The position numbers and the translations under genes were made by a program. 54,628 bases of DNA from assembly GCA_026414185.1 (NCBI GenBank), contig JAOAJL010000007.1:1-54628 (forward strand), given 5' to 3'. This stretch comes from Microcaldota archaeon (GTDB lineage: Archaea; Micrarchaeota; Micrarchaeia; Anstonellales; Anstonellaceae). Below are positions 40,645 through 50,452 of the stretch, piece by piece (within the stretch, counting starts at the first letter, position 1; every line of letters starts with the position of its first letter). A model generated the notes under the pieces. The model ran no database searches. It was not told the origin of the DNA and saw nothing but the letters and a program-made list of their open reading frames with translations.

Positions 40645-43600
40645 ATGGCTTTTGGTGAGTGTTTGGACTGGCGCAGGGCAGGGCTTGCATTGGCATTTGC
40701 CTTGCTAATGGTGTGCCAGCCCTTATTTTGCGATTATATATACAGCGACCTTCCCTACAAGACGCTGCTTTCTGCGAATGTCCGCTTCAATGAATTCACT
40801 GTTAAGCTGATTTATATTAACGTTTCTTACTACCAGAAGCCGGAGACCCAAAAAGTCCCGCGGTTTCCAAGCGTATATGGTGACAATTCGCAGGATGATT
40901 TTTCAGCAGCAGGTTTTCCGGTAGAGAATGGAGAAATATACTTCAAGTTTAACGGCCAGCGGGTATCTGAAAATGGCGGCGAAGAAGGGTGCTATCCAGC
41001 AAAGACGAATAGCAGCGGTATGGCAAGGTGCAAAATAAATTTTGTATGGGATTCATCAGAAGGAAAGTTTGTAAGCATAGACAAAATTAAAGATTGCGGC
41101 AACGTGGAAATAGAGTTTAAAGGCGGCTCTATCGGAGAACTTGACCTCAAACCTTCAAGCATGTCGCTTATTTTCTGCCCAAAGGAAAGCGAGGCGATTT
41201 CAGCATTCGGATCTGCAATTTATTCCGCCTTGACAAACAGACCGGCGGCTGCCTTCTTCTGTTTTACTGCGATGCTGATAAGCGGAATCCTTGTCGCCGC
41301 GATGTATTATTCAGGAAGGGACCCGCTATCCCTTTTTGACCTTACCACCCCGCGCCTTCCGAGAACAAAGCAAGGCAGAGTTTCTGGAGGCAAAGCTTCG
41401 TTTGCGGTAAGGACTGCGGCAGCAAGATATGCACAGATGAAAAAACAAGTAGAAAAACAGTATAAAAAACTGTTAGTAAAAACTGCGAAAAAGAACAAGA
41501 GGGACGTCGGAGCTGCAAAAAAGGAGTTAAAGGCGCTGCTCAAAGAGCTCAAGAGTCTGCGGGGGAAGGCAACCGATGAGGACATAAGAAGATTCCAAGA
41601 AAAGCTAAAGGCGCTTTTTGTAAAATACGGCCTCAATCCACAGAACAAGTATTACCGCGATGCTCTTTATTATGCATCTTCTCTTGTGAACATATACCTA
41701 TTTGCTGATATAGCATCGGGGGCGATGTCTGCTGCGCGCAGCGCAGAGGCGGGGGGAAGGCTTACACGGTTCATAGACGCAAAGTTGAAAAATCTCAGCG
41801 ATAGGCTTGCGGCAAACGACCAAAAATTGCAAAATATCAAAGGGGTCAAGCTCCTACTCCATGTTCCACTAATATTCGCAGTGCCAAAAATATCAAAGAA
41901 GATTCTGGATTCAGTCATGCTTAGACGAGCTGGCAAGAAGTGGATAAAATCAACTGCAAAGCTAACCATAGGGCAGGCGATATTCATCGCTGGAATAAAG
42001 AAAGAGGCACGGAAGGGAAAAGTCGCCATAACAGAAAATAGCTTCAGATGGTGGTTCAAAGGGGTGCGCCGGCTTTTTGACAAAGCCCCGTTTGAGTCTG
42101 AAGAAAGAAAGCTTACTTTGCTTGGGAAATGGTTCAAGTGGTATTACGGATGGGATTTCAAGAAATTCGTCCAAAAGCACGATATTTGGAGAAAAAAGCT
42201 TGATGAATACCGGGATGAAGTCAAAAGAGCAAGAGTACTAATAAGCGAATACCAAAACTCGCTGAAATTGCTTCTTGTAAAAGAGCTGCTTGATGAGCTT
42301 GTGCGCGAAGAGAGGGCAGAACGGTATCTTAAAGAAATATTGAAGAAGCTGGCGAAAAACAAGCAGCTGGATGAAAAAGAGATAAGAGACCTTGAAAAAT
42401 CTCTCACCGGTATATTCAAGCAAATCCGGGATTCTGCCTTAGCAAAAGCAGACAACCCAGCCGAAGCCGCAAGTCTGATGAGAAGTCTTGCAGACAAGTA
42501 TTTCCATGAACACAGGGCTCCTGAGGAAATAAGAAGGGAATTTGAAAAAATCATCAACCGAAATATCGCCCTTTTGAATGCGATTGGCCAGCATGGCGGA
42601 AAAGATGCGGCTGCTCTTCTAACAGAGCTTCTCAAAGCAGACGAGCGCCTTCGCGGCATGAACGTGGCTTCCCAGCTTCAAGAGATAAAGAAGTTACAAG
42701 ACGAACTAAACAGGGTTTACGGAATTTCAGTGCTGCTGCACGATGCCTTTTTGAGCGACCCGAAAAACTACGGAAAGGCAAAGGCAATCGAGCTTTCGCA
42801 CATAGAAGCCATCGTGGATTTTGAAGCAAGGCAGATGCTCCAAAAGATGAATGAAGCAGGCGATAAGAATGTCAAGAAGCTCATGCAAGGCGGCTTCCTC
42901 ACCAGAGAACTGATTGAAAGATACCTGGCGGAGCATAGAGAAGCGTACGAGTCCCTTGCCAAGACTGTCAACCAGAAGCTTCGCTCCATGGGCGGCATCC
43001 TGGAAGATTTTGTTGATAAAAAGATGGCAGAGGGCGATAAAACATTTTTCCTCAGGCTTGGTCTTGGCTATGCTTTTGACTCACAGGGGAAAAAATATGC
43101 AGTTGACAGTGTAAGAGAGTTTGAGTCCCACTTCATAAAAGAAGTGCGCAACCGGGTAATTAGAGAATTCTCCAAGCATGACACATTTGACAAGAGCTAC
43201 AATCCGAACGCCGACCTTGTAAGCCTCCTGAATCAAAAAATAGCGGAGCTGAGGTTACAAATAAACAGGCAGCTGGGTATGGATGAGCCGTCAATCCTGC
43301 CAGGCACAGATCCTGGCGGATCATTCCAATGCCGTCTTATAAACCGCATAGTTGGCATCCTGAATGATCCTGAGCTTAAAAAATTCATGAAAGAAAACGG
43401 CTTGGATTCCATAAAGGACATAAACGAGCTGGAGATGCTTTTCCGAGCAGGAGTAAAAGCGCCCGATTTCATCAGAGAAATTACAAAAGCCCTATTGAAA
43501 GCAAACAAAGCGCAACTTGAGCAAATTGCAGAGCTGTTGGCGACCAGCGAAGCTTCAAGGAACATGTTTCTCAAAAGCATGGAAACCGCAATCAGCAACA

Positions 43601-46600
43601 GAATCGCGGTGCTGGAGAGGCTCTCAAGCTTAGATTATGAGGACATCAAAGCCATTTGCAAGAGGCTCAATATCCAATTTTCCAGAGAGCTTTATGAGTC
43701 CAATCGGGCTGCATTGCATGAGCAGATAGTAGAGCGGCTTCCTCTGCTGAGGGACGAGGCTTTCTTTGGGAAGAGGGCGCTGGGCTTCATCTCCAGAAAA
43801 ACAGGGCTTGAGCCGGAAACCCTATGTCGTTCCTCACTAAGCGAAATAGTCCTGGTTTCCATTCTGGAAAAAAGCTTTGTCCAAACTACGAGATGGGCTG
43901 CTGAGGTATTAAAAATCAACTCAATGATCAACTACCGCTACGAAGGGCCCGCTTACTGGAAAATGTCGCTGGAGGAAATTGTCGGTCAATTGAGAGAAAA
44001 AGGCAAGATGCAACAGCAGATTGAGTGGGCAGCCCTCAGAAACCAGTTCCTTGCAAACCAATACGAAGGTAGCAGAGGCTATCATATAGAAACTCTTCTT
44101 TTTACAACGCGATGGATGAATCGCCTCGCAGAACAAGCCCTTGTCTATAGCCAAGGCAACGCGCCATGGGGCGGAACGATCCTTGCGAACTTCAATTCAG
44201 TTATGGACCACAACCGCTTCAGCTATCTTGCCAAGAAAGCCGTTTTCAGGAATTTGATTGACCATGAAAGCACACTTTTCCAGGACGCAGACTATGCGAT
44301 GAAGCTTGCCGCCCTGAAGGGCTGGACGAAAGAAGAAATAGAGGCAATACAGAAAAAGGACGCGAAGGCACTAGAACGTTTAAAGTCTATTGAATATGAT
44401 GCAGATGCATACGACCTTCTCATGAAACGCGGCTTGCAGATGCGGGATGTGCAGCAAGGGCTGGCGTACTGGATATCAAGCGACAAGATGGGGACTGTTC
44501 CGATAATCGAGTTTGACAAAGGAGAGCTTGAAAGGCAGGGGAAAGGGATAATTCTGCTTGCTGACAAAAAGGGGGACCATCTGAAAGAAGACATAAGGGA
44601 CTACAATCCTCTCCTTGCGCGGTTTAACATGTCCGATTACGCAAGCGTCGTAAACGGGCTTGTTCCAGTAAGGATTGTCTCTAAAGAAGGCGAGCCGCTG
44701 AAAATAAGGCGAGTGGACCCGCTGAAATTTCATGAAGTAGAAAGGTTTTATACAATAGGCGAGAGCAACATAAACAAAAGAAACGAGATTGCAAACATAA
44801 TCGCCGCCACAGGCTCGCTCAAATTCATGCACGTGACTGACTACCAAGTAAACTATGCGCCTCGCAGGCAGAGGATTGTCACATCAGTAGGTTCTGCGAT
44901 TGGCGGATTTGTCTTCGCAGTCTTCTATGACCACATAAAGCGCTTTAATGAGTGGTATGTGGCAGCCAACCGCTACCGCGACATGCTCTATGACCTTGAA
45001 AGGCAGATGAGCGGGATGAGGACTGCCGGAATAAAAAGATGGGACGCAAATGAAGCGCTCAGGCAATACGGGGCTGTTTTGGAAAGCGAGATGGAAGCGC
45101 TTGATAAGAAGAACCCAAGAAGCGGCGCCAGCCGCGCTGAAATACTGCGGGACCTAATAGTCAATCTCCAGAATACCGACAAGTCAAATTTCCTGAAAAG
45201 AAGCTATCTTGCCTACACGTATTCAGCCCACGCGATGGTTGAAAATGCAGTCCGTGAGGCAGAATTGGAAAAGAAAGCCCTCAAAATAATGCTTGATAAG
45301 GGCATAATAAGCAGAGATGAATACAGCCAGCTTCTCAATAGCAACGCCTGGAAGACCAGGCTTGATACTGTTTCTTCTGAGCTTCGGAGCTACGGGCTAG
45401 AGACAAGAAGCCTGGAGCGAGCTCTCAAAAGCGACTCCATTTCCGCATCCACAGCAATCTCAGCCCTGAAAGACTGCAATAGAGACGTTTCAAAAGAAAC
45501 AAGCACGTTCACAAAAGCGCTGATAGAAATGGGCGGTTCTGGGCAGATGACCAGAAGCATTTTCTCAACATGGAATCCCTCAACCACTTACAGATACACA
45601 GAAGGAATGCTTGCGAAGTCCCACTCCGCAATTGAGGCAAGCTGCATGCGCGATACTCGGACCGCTCTTGGGCAGAAGATAGGGCTTGAATACGCCTTCT
45701 ATATGGGATTTGATACCGGCCAGGGTATGTATGAAAACCCACGGACATACGCATCTTCGTTGTGGGAATACGAGCTTATTCCATACCTCCAATTTGTCGG
45801 GTGGGCACACAAGTTCTTCCTTCCGATTGCAAGCACATTTTACAGAGGTCAGGCAGGCATGTCTTCCTACTTTTTCAAGACCGAGCTTGAGCCAGGCTCG
45901 GCTGGCAAAGTCACAACTGACCTGTCTCTTCTCTTGCGCATAAAGAAAGGCGTGTCTGATTTTGCTTCCTCAACATGGCAAAATATCTCAAACTACGCAG
46001 GGGTTACGAATGTGGTGGGTGCCCTCCAGACCGGCGGCAGGATAAAATTTGACGAGCTTGGCAGGTCATATATAGACAAAGCGTGGTATTCAAACTTGGT
46101 CAAGCATTACGCTGTGCCGAGCGAATGGTACAGCACTTATGCCGCCATCCAGCGCCAAGCCAGTTTACAAGACAAAATAGCCGCCTCGGACATATTCAAA
46201 AAGAATGAAATAATCGTTGATGGCGAAGGGAAGAACGTCTATATGGGAGAGGATGGGAAGATTTACTATGGCAAAAAAGAAAAGGAAGAAGCCGAAAGAG
46301 CAGGGGTGAGCTTCGCAAATGAAGGCCAGCCGCTCAGAACGCATGACCTTGCAGAAGCGTGGGTTAAAACATTCAACGAATATATGTTCTCCTACGGGTC
46401 AAAAAAAGACGAGCTACGCGAGCAGCTTCGCGAATATGAAAACCTAATGAAGCCATATATGTATTCTCTTGTTGATTTTCGGGCAGAGGGGGCAAGGCGC
46501 GGAACCTCCGGCAAATACTTCATGGAAGACGGCTCGCGGTATCGTTTCATGAACCTTTATCTACCCAACTACATGAATGCCTGGATGGAAACTATATCGG

Positions 46601-47265
46601 TTCCAGGCGCCTTTGAGCTAAATCCGCTTGCCGGCGGAAAGGAGCTTGGGCCAAGAATCGCCGCAGACATCTCCCGCGCAGAAAAAGATTCGCGCCTTGG
46701 GCGCATGCAGGATGAGTTTGTTTTAAGATGGAATGAGGCGCTGCAAGACTTTATTGTCATAAACAACTCAACGATACATCAAGATGCAGTGCGGGACCAC
46801 TATTATTACCGCACTCCTGCCCTCCTTCACACCATAAAATACCAAAGCTATCTTGTTCGTTACGAATGGCTTGACCCGTGGCTTAGCCAATTGCCCGGTT
46901 ACAAATTCCTGCACCACAAGTTCTTTGAAGCCCGCAGAAGGCCGGAGCTTACGGACGAAGAAAACAGAAGGATGCGCACTGCGATGGCAACCTACCTGCC
47001 AACCTGGAGGGATGAGGAGATTTCCCAAAACATAGCGCTCAGAGAGGCAAATTACAATCCTGTTTTCCGTTCATATGAAAGCAGGGCGACATTTGCCCTT
47101 CAGCGGTTCTTCTACAAGCGAATAGACTCGTATATACACCGCTGCAGGCTGATACAGCGAAGCTACGGGCTGCCTGATGAATTGAGGGCGCGCTCCTCCA
47201 TGGCAATGTTAAACATGGAAGAGATGTTCCGGCTCACTTTACTGCTTGACAGTTCAATTTACTAA
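40645..47265 (+). CDS. Giant membrane-anchored protein (2206 residues) of unknown function
   Basis: A signal-like N terminus (GLALAFALLMVCQPLFC) leads into an outer domain of about 180 residues with several Cys. One transmembrane helix (FFCFTAMLISGILVAAMYY, about residues 208-226) follows. The remaining roughly 1970 residues are mostly charged helices and probably lie in the cytoplasm; heptad-like runs are seen at about 255-330 and 510-620. A second hydrophobic stretch (VTSVGSAIGGFVFAVFY, about residue 1410) could touch the membrane. I see no Walker A or other ATPase signature. It is divergent from the six membrane paralogues and followed after 4 bases by the lytic transglycosylase gene. TTG 40663 is an alternative start if the palindromic TATA is used. 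No family is recognised; a scaffold for the apparatus is my inference. Confidence 0.75.
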   Translation: MAFGECLDWRRAGLALAFALLMVCQPLFCDYIYSDLPYKTLLSANVRFNEFTVKLIYINVSYYQKPETQKVPRFPSVYGDNSQDDFSAAGFPVENGEIYFKFNGQRVSENGGEEGCYPAKTNSSGMARCKINFVWDSSEGKFVSIDKIKDCGNVEIEFKGGSIGELDLKPSSMSLIFCPKESEAISAFGSAIYSALTNRPAAAFFCFTAMLISGILVAAMYYSGRDPLSLFDLTTPRLPRTKQGRVSGGKASFAVRTAAARYAQMKKQVEKQYKKLLVKTAKKNKRDVGAAKKELKALLKELKSLRGKATDEDIRRFQEKLKALFVKYGLNPQNKYYRDALYYASSLVNIYLFADIASGAMSAARSAEAGGRLTRFIDAKLKNLSDRLAANDQKLQNIKGVKLLLHVPLIFAVPKISKKILDSVMLRRAGKKWIKSTAKLTIGQAIFIAGIKKEARKGKVAITENSFRWWFKGVRRLFDKAPFESEERKLTLLGKWFKWYYGWDFKKFVQKHDIWRKKLDEYRDEVKRARVLISEYQNSLKLLLVKELLDELVREERAERYLKEILKKLAKNKQLDEKEIRDLEKSLTGIFKQIRDSALAKADNPAEAASLMRSLADKYFHEHRAPEEIRREFEKIINRNIALLNAIGQHGGKDAAALLTELLKADERLRGMNVASQLQEIKKLQDELNRVYGISVLLHDAFLSDPKNYGKAKAIELSHIEAIVDFEARQMLQKMNEAGDKNVKKLMQGGFLTRELIERYLAEHREAYESLAKTVNQKLRSMGGILEDFVDKKMAEGDKTFFLRLGLGYAFDSQGKKYAVDSVREFESHFIKEVRNRVIREFSKHDTFDKSYNPNADLVSLLNQKIAELRLQINRQLGMDEPSILPGTDPGGSFQCRLINRIVGILNDPELKKFMKENGLDSIKDINELEMLFRAGVKAPDFIREITKALLKANKAQLEQIAELLATSEASRNMFLKSMETAISNRIAVLERLSSLDYEDIKAICKRLNIQFSRELYESNRAALHEQIVERLPLLRDEAFFGKRALGFISRKTGLEPETLCRSSLSEIVLVSILEKSFVQTTRWAAEVLKINSMINYRYEGPAYWKMSLEEIVGQLREKGKMQQQIEWAALRNQFLANQYEGSRGYHIETLLFTTRWMNRLAEQALVYSQGNAPWGGTILANFNSVMDHNRFSYLAKKAVFRNLIDHESTLFQDADYAMKLAALKGWTKEEIEAIQKKDAKALERLKSIEYDADAYDLLMKRGLQMRDVQQGLAYWISSDKMGTVPIIEFDKGELERQGKGIILLADKKGDHLKEDIRDYNPLLARFNMSDYASVVNGLVPVRIVSKEGEPLKIRRVDPLKFHEVERFYTIGESNINKRNEIANIIAATGSLKFMHVTDYQVNYAPRRQRIVTSVGSAIGGFVFAVFYDHIKRFNEWYVAANRYRDMLYDLERQMSGMRTAGIKRWDANEALRQYGAVLESEMEALDKKNPRSGASRAEILRDLIVNLQNTDKSNFLKRSYLAYTYSAHAMVENAVREAELEKKALKIMLDKGIISRDEYSQLLNSNAWKTRLDTVSSELRSYGLETRSLERALKSDSISASTAISALKDCNRDVSKETSTFTKALIEMGGSGQMTRSIFSTWNPSTTYRYTEGMLAKSHSAIEASCMRDTRTALGQKIGLEYAFYMGFDTGQGMYENPRTYASSLWEYELIPYLQFVGWAHKFFLPIASTFYRGQAGMSSYFFKTELEPGSAGKVTTDLSLLLRIKKGVSDFASSTWQNISNYAGVTNVVGALQTGGRIKFDELGRSYIDKAWYSNLVKHYAVPSEWYSTYAAIQRQASLQDKIAASDIFKKNEIIVDGEGKNVYMGEDGKIYYGKKEKEEAERAGVSFANEGQPLRTHDLAEAWVKTFNEYMFSYGSKKDELREQLREYENLMKPYMYSLVDFRAEGARRGTSGKYFMEDGSRYRFMNLYLPNYMNAWMETISVPGAFELNPLAGGKELGPRIAADISRAEKDSRLGRMQDEFVLRWNEALQDFIVINNSTIHQDAVRDHYYYRTPALLHTIKYQSYLVRYEWLDPWLSQLPGYKFLHHKFFEARRRPELTDEENRRMRTAMATYLPTWRDEEISQNIALREANYNPVFRSYESRATFALQRFFYKRIDSYIHRCRLIQRSYGLPDELRARSSMAMLNMEEMFRLTLLLDSSIY

Positions 47266-47269
47266 CCTT

Positions 47270-49498
47270 ATGATTAAAAAACGCATCTGGAAAGTGATTG
47301 TCATGCGCTTTGCGGCATACGCATTTTTCGCCTGCCTCCTCCTTCTTTCAGGCTGTGTCCTTTACACTGAGGATGACAGGGGAAACAGGATTTTGATGTC
47401 CGATGAAGAGAAGCTTGGGATAAGCACAATGAGTGTCCAGCCCATCAACGAGGAATGCGATGATTCAGACCCTCTTCCTTGCCGGTGCATGCTCTGCGAG
47501 AATAAAACCCCCTGGGCAGCGCGGCTTCTGCCTTTCCTTTCGCGCTGGCTGGACTCCTCCCTTAAAGGCGGAAAATGCAATTTCTCCCCCTGCAACGCAG
47601 GAACTTTCGTGAAGAACATCATGTTCCACTCAGACAAAATCCAAAACCGCGTCTTTATGTATGGGCACGGGCCTTCATTCAGCTCAACGGATTCGGCAAA
47701 CCTTTATTGCGAATACTCCCTTCAGCTTGCAACTAAGTGGATGAAGGGAATCGGAGCCCCGCCAAAAATTCCAGTTCCCGGTCGTGCCATGTGCTGGCTT
47801 GAGCGTAATGTGATGCCCCTTTATATCTACTATACCAAAGGGCAATACATAGATGAAAGCAGGACAAGGCAGATTGCAAAAGCTCTCAATGGCGCCGGCC
47901 CGGCAATACTCACAACAGAAGTGGATTTTGACTCATCAAACTCGGAGCAAGTTGAGGCTGTAAAAAAGCAGATTTTAGCATACCAAGATTGCGAGGAGTG
48001 CCTAACCGCCCTTGCCTTGAAGTCGGGTGATTACCATGGCCTTGAGCTTTTCCTAGAAGACCCGACAATTTATCCAAACGGCAAGAATCTTTCGGAGATG
48101 ATAGACCTTGTCGGGTTTGGCTTCCGCGCAAATGACTACAAAACATGCGACGTGGAGAAGATAATAGGCGAAAACTACCTGTTCAGCAGGCAGATTCTTG
48201 AAAATTATTCAAAGCCCTCAATATGGCTTTATGCTGGAGCTTCGCAGGGCAAAAATGTTGATGGCAAATGCACCTTCACGGCGCAGAAGGTTCACAATTT
48301 CTACCAGCGCCTATTTTCCCTCGCCCCCGCACTTGCAAATTCCGGAGTTATTGGGGTGAGCTTCTACGAATTCATAGACAGGACTGGTCCGCTGCCGTGC
48401 AATGATGTCCAGAACTGCGAGTTTGGCGTGATGAAACCAGACGGCCAAAAGCACCCTGAAATAAACACCTGGTCCCGGCTCTGCAAATACTACGGGACAG
48501 AGGACGTGCGCAATCCAATCATTTACCCCAGAAACGGCAAAAGCCCCCTCTGCGACTTTGCCCAGAACTTCAAAATGTTCAAGGAAGTTTCAAGGGAGGT
48601 TGGCGTGACTGAGAAAGGGCTTGAATACGAGGAAGTTTCCCCCACAGAAAAGCGCGAGAAATTCGGCTGCGGCGAAGTGTGCGTTTCAGAATTCAAGGTT
48701 CCAAAACCCGACGTCTACGACAACACAGGCAAGCAATTGGACGCAACAGCAGGAATAGACCCGTGCATTGACTTTCCAATCATAGACCAGCTTGCAGATG
48801 ACAATGATTTTTCTGCGATGTACATGCGCGCCATAATATCCCAAGAGTCGCAGTTTGACCGGTGGGTAGTTTCGTGCAATGAGGTACCATGTATCACTCC
48901 TCTTGGCACAACAATGAGTGATATCTGCACTTCCGCTGGATATGGGCCGGACTGCCCAGCCCACACCCTTGGAGGAGGAAAAACCTGTCCATCTTCAAAG
49001 CCATATTTCTGCGCCTACGGGCTTGCCCAGTGCATAGAACGCCCAGGTGACAGAAGCAGCGCAACAGACGGCTGCCGCGGAGAAGACGACTTTTACGACC
49101 CCTTCAACCCGGCTGAAAACGTCTGCTGCGGCATAAACAAGATGCGAACGGCCCTTGAGAGTGCCGAGCAATTCGTAAATTCGGTCAAGGACACTCTTGC
49201 AGAATGCTCGGGCGGTTACGAAGAAGAGGAATACGGCTGGCTTACGCACTATCTTGCCTCCCTTGAATACTATATAGGGGGAGAACGCGCCTACAAAAAT
49301 CACTTTGGCAATTTCCTTGCCCAGCGTGATGACCCAGATACTGGAGGCAAATGTAGCGGCGAAGTGGATTTTGTTGAATACCTCAAAACAATACCATGCG
49401 ACAAAGTTAAAGACTGCCGTAAATATCCACAGCAGGTTTTAAGCCGCTATATTGATGCAGTTGACAATCAGTGCGACTCCGACTGCCCAGGAAAATAA
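47270..49498 (+). CDS. Lipoprotein with TIM-barrel glycosidase-like domain and SLT-type lytic transglycosylase domain
   Basis: 742 residues. The signal YAFFACLLLLSGC has a lipobox. Residues 85-405 look like a TIM-barrel glycoside-hydrolase domain: FMYGHGPSFSS, KPSIWLYAGASQG, SGVIGVSFYEFIDRTG and FGVMKPDGQKHPEINTW. Residues 505-640 match SLT/goose-lysozyme-type transglycosylases: RAIISQESQFDRW with the catalytic Glu near residue 526, FCAYGLAQCI for the A-x-G-L-x-Q motif, and DPFNPAENVCCGINKM. Many Cys (more than 30) suggest disulfides outside the cell. VirB1-type transglycosylases open the wall for type IV secretion systems, which fits its neighbours. ATG 47303 (MRFAAYAFF) is an alternative start. 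Confidence 0.75.
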   Translation: MIKKRIWKVIVMRFAAYAFFACLLLLSGCVLYTEDDRGNRILMSDEEKLGISTMSVQPINEECDDSDPLPCRCMLCENKTPWAARLLPFLSRWLDSSLKGGKCNFSPCNAGTFVKNIMFHSDKIQNRVFMYGHGPSFSSTDSANLYCEYSLQLATKWMKGIGAPPKIPVPGRAMCWLERNVMPLYIYYTKGQYIDESRTRQIAKALNGAGPAILTTEVDFDSSNSEQVEAVKKQILAYQDCEECLTALALKSGDYHGLELFLEDPTIYPNGKNLSEMIDLVGFGFRANDYKTCDVEKIIGENYLFSRQILENYSKPSIWLYAGASQGKNVDGKCTFTAQKVHNFYQRLFSLAPALANSGVIGVSFYEFIDRTGPLPCNDVQNCEFGVMKPDGQKHPEINTWSRLCKYYGTEDVRNPIIYPRNGKSPLCDFAQNFKMFKEVSREVGVTEKGLEYEEVSPTEKREKFGCGEVCVSEFKVPKPDVYDNTGKQLDATAGIDPCIDFPIIDQLADDNDFSAMYMRAIISQESQFDRWVVSCNEVPCITPLGTTMSDICTSAGYGPDCPAHTLGGGKTCPSSKPYFCAYGLAQCIERPGDRSSATDGCRGEDDFYDPFNPAENVCCGINKMRTALESAEQFVNSVKDTLAECSGGYEEEEYGWLTHYLASLEYYIGGERAYKNHFGNFLAQRDDPDTGGKCSGEVDFVEYLKTIPCDKVKDCRKYPQQVLSRYIDAVDNQCDSDCPGK

Positions 49499-49620
49499 AA
49501 ACAGAGAAACCCAAATTCCGCCTATCTTCCAACACGTGTTTCCAGAGCCTCATTCCCCCCAACGCCCATCACAGGCTTAAATACGAAAAAAGAAAATACG
49601 AAAAAAGAGAAGAAGCGCGG

Positions 49621-50061
49621 CTAATTTCCATTCTCCTTAAGCTTTGCCCCTTCCCTCTCCCGCTCAAGCTCAATTGTCTGGCGAGCCCGCCATATGTCCT
49701 TGGGAAAGTGCCTGCCGCGCATGAAGAAGTTCTTCTCATAGGTTTTTGCCTCAAACTTTGAGGCGATGATGTCTGCGGCTGGCTCAACATCAAACTCCTT
49801 GCAGGAGAAGATGTCAACCGACGCATAGCCTTTCTCGGGGAAAGTATGTATGCTGATGTGGGACTCTGCAATAAGAACTATGCCGGATACCCCCCAATCC
49901 TCCGGCTTTAGCCCCGAATACGAAAACGTATAGGGCGGCATAATCTTCGTCATGCCGATAAGCGACGGCAACTCATCCAAAAAAGAATAAACAAAATTCA
50001 CATCCTTCAATTTTTTCTTGTTGCACCCATACATGTCCATGGTCAAATGCGGTCCAAACAT
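49621..50061 (-). CDS. speH: S-adenosylmethionine decarboxylase proenzyme
   Basis: 146 residues. LIAESHISIHTFPEKGYASVD contains the self-cleavage site between Glu and Ser that creates the pyruvoyl group, and DIFSCKEFD has the catalytic Cys. MFGPHLTMDMYGC is the usual start. It supplies decarboxylated SAM for aminopropylation of polyamines. Length fits the short prokaryotic class. ATG 50061 is chosen over the longer frame because ggagg lies 11 bases upstream and homology starts there. A TATA-like tatatataaata at 50113-50124 would give a leader of about 25 bases. Confidence 0.93.
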   Translation of the reverse strand: MFGPHLTMDMYGCNKKKLKDVNFVYSFLDELPSLIGMTKIMPPYTFSYSGLKPEDWGVSGIVLIAESHISIHTFPEKGYASVDIFSCKEFDVEPAADIIASKFEAKTYEKNFFMRGRHFPKDIWRARQTIELEREREGAKLKENGN

Positions 50062-50452
50062 CTGTTTCGCTTCCTCCTTTTCTCTGCCGAGGTTCTCCCT
50101 CCCAGAGAAGACGCTATATATAAATAGACAACATTTATAAATATTCCTGTTTTCAAAAAATAAAAAAAGCTCATAATCCATTTTGGCACAAAAATATTAG
50201 TTATTATTATCTTTTTTGAAAAAAAGAAATCTAATAGCTGTTTTTTTCTGTTTAAAAAATTTAATATCGTCTTTAGCTAATTTCAGGCTTGATTTCCTTA
50301 TTTTTATCTAAAAATAGGCTCTAATGCCAGATTTAATAGATTTAGGACATCTTATATATTTTCTAACTTTCAACAACGTCTGTAAGGTGAAGTTGCTCAA
50401 TTTTGCCCCACGCGCCCCATAGCAATATATATGGCGAATGGGATTTCCTTCC
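50062..50452. other. AT-rich intergenic region between speH and the zinc-ribbon gene
   Basis: About 390 bases, clearly AT-richer than the surroundings, with no convincing gene. It holds the speH promoter (about 50113-50140), a perfect inverted repeat tattttta/taaaaata separated by tc (50299-50316), many T-runs that could end transcripts, and at 50422-50431 the TATA element of the next gene. A small RNA gene is possible but not shown. Confidence 0.6.
50422..50431 (+). promoter_or_regulatory. TATA element of the zinc-ribbon gene
   Basis: gcaatatata is centred about 26 bases before ATG 50453, predicting a leaderless transcript and supporting that start over the in-frame ATG at 50438. Confidence 0.5.

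Noticed and set aside
40645-47265. The giant protein as a VirB4/TraG-type ATPase
   Set aside because: I looked for Walker A and B motifs along the chain and found none.
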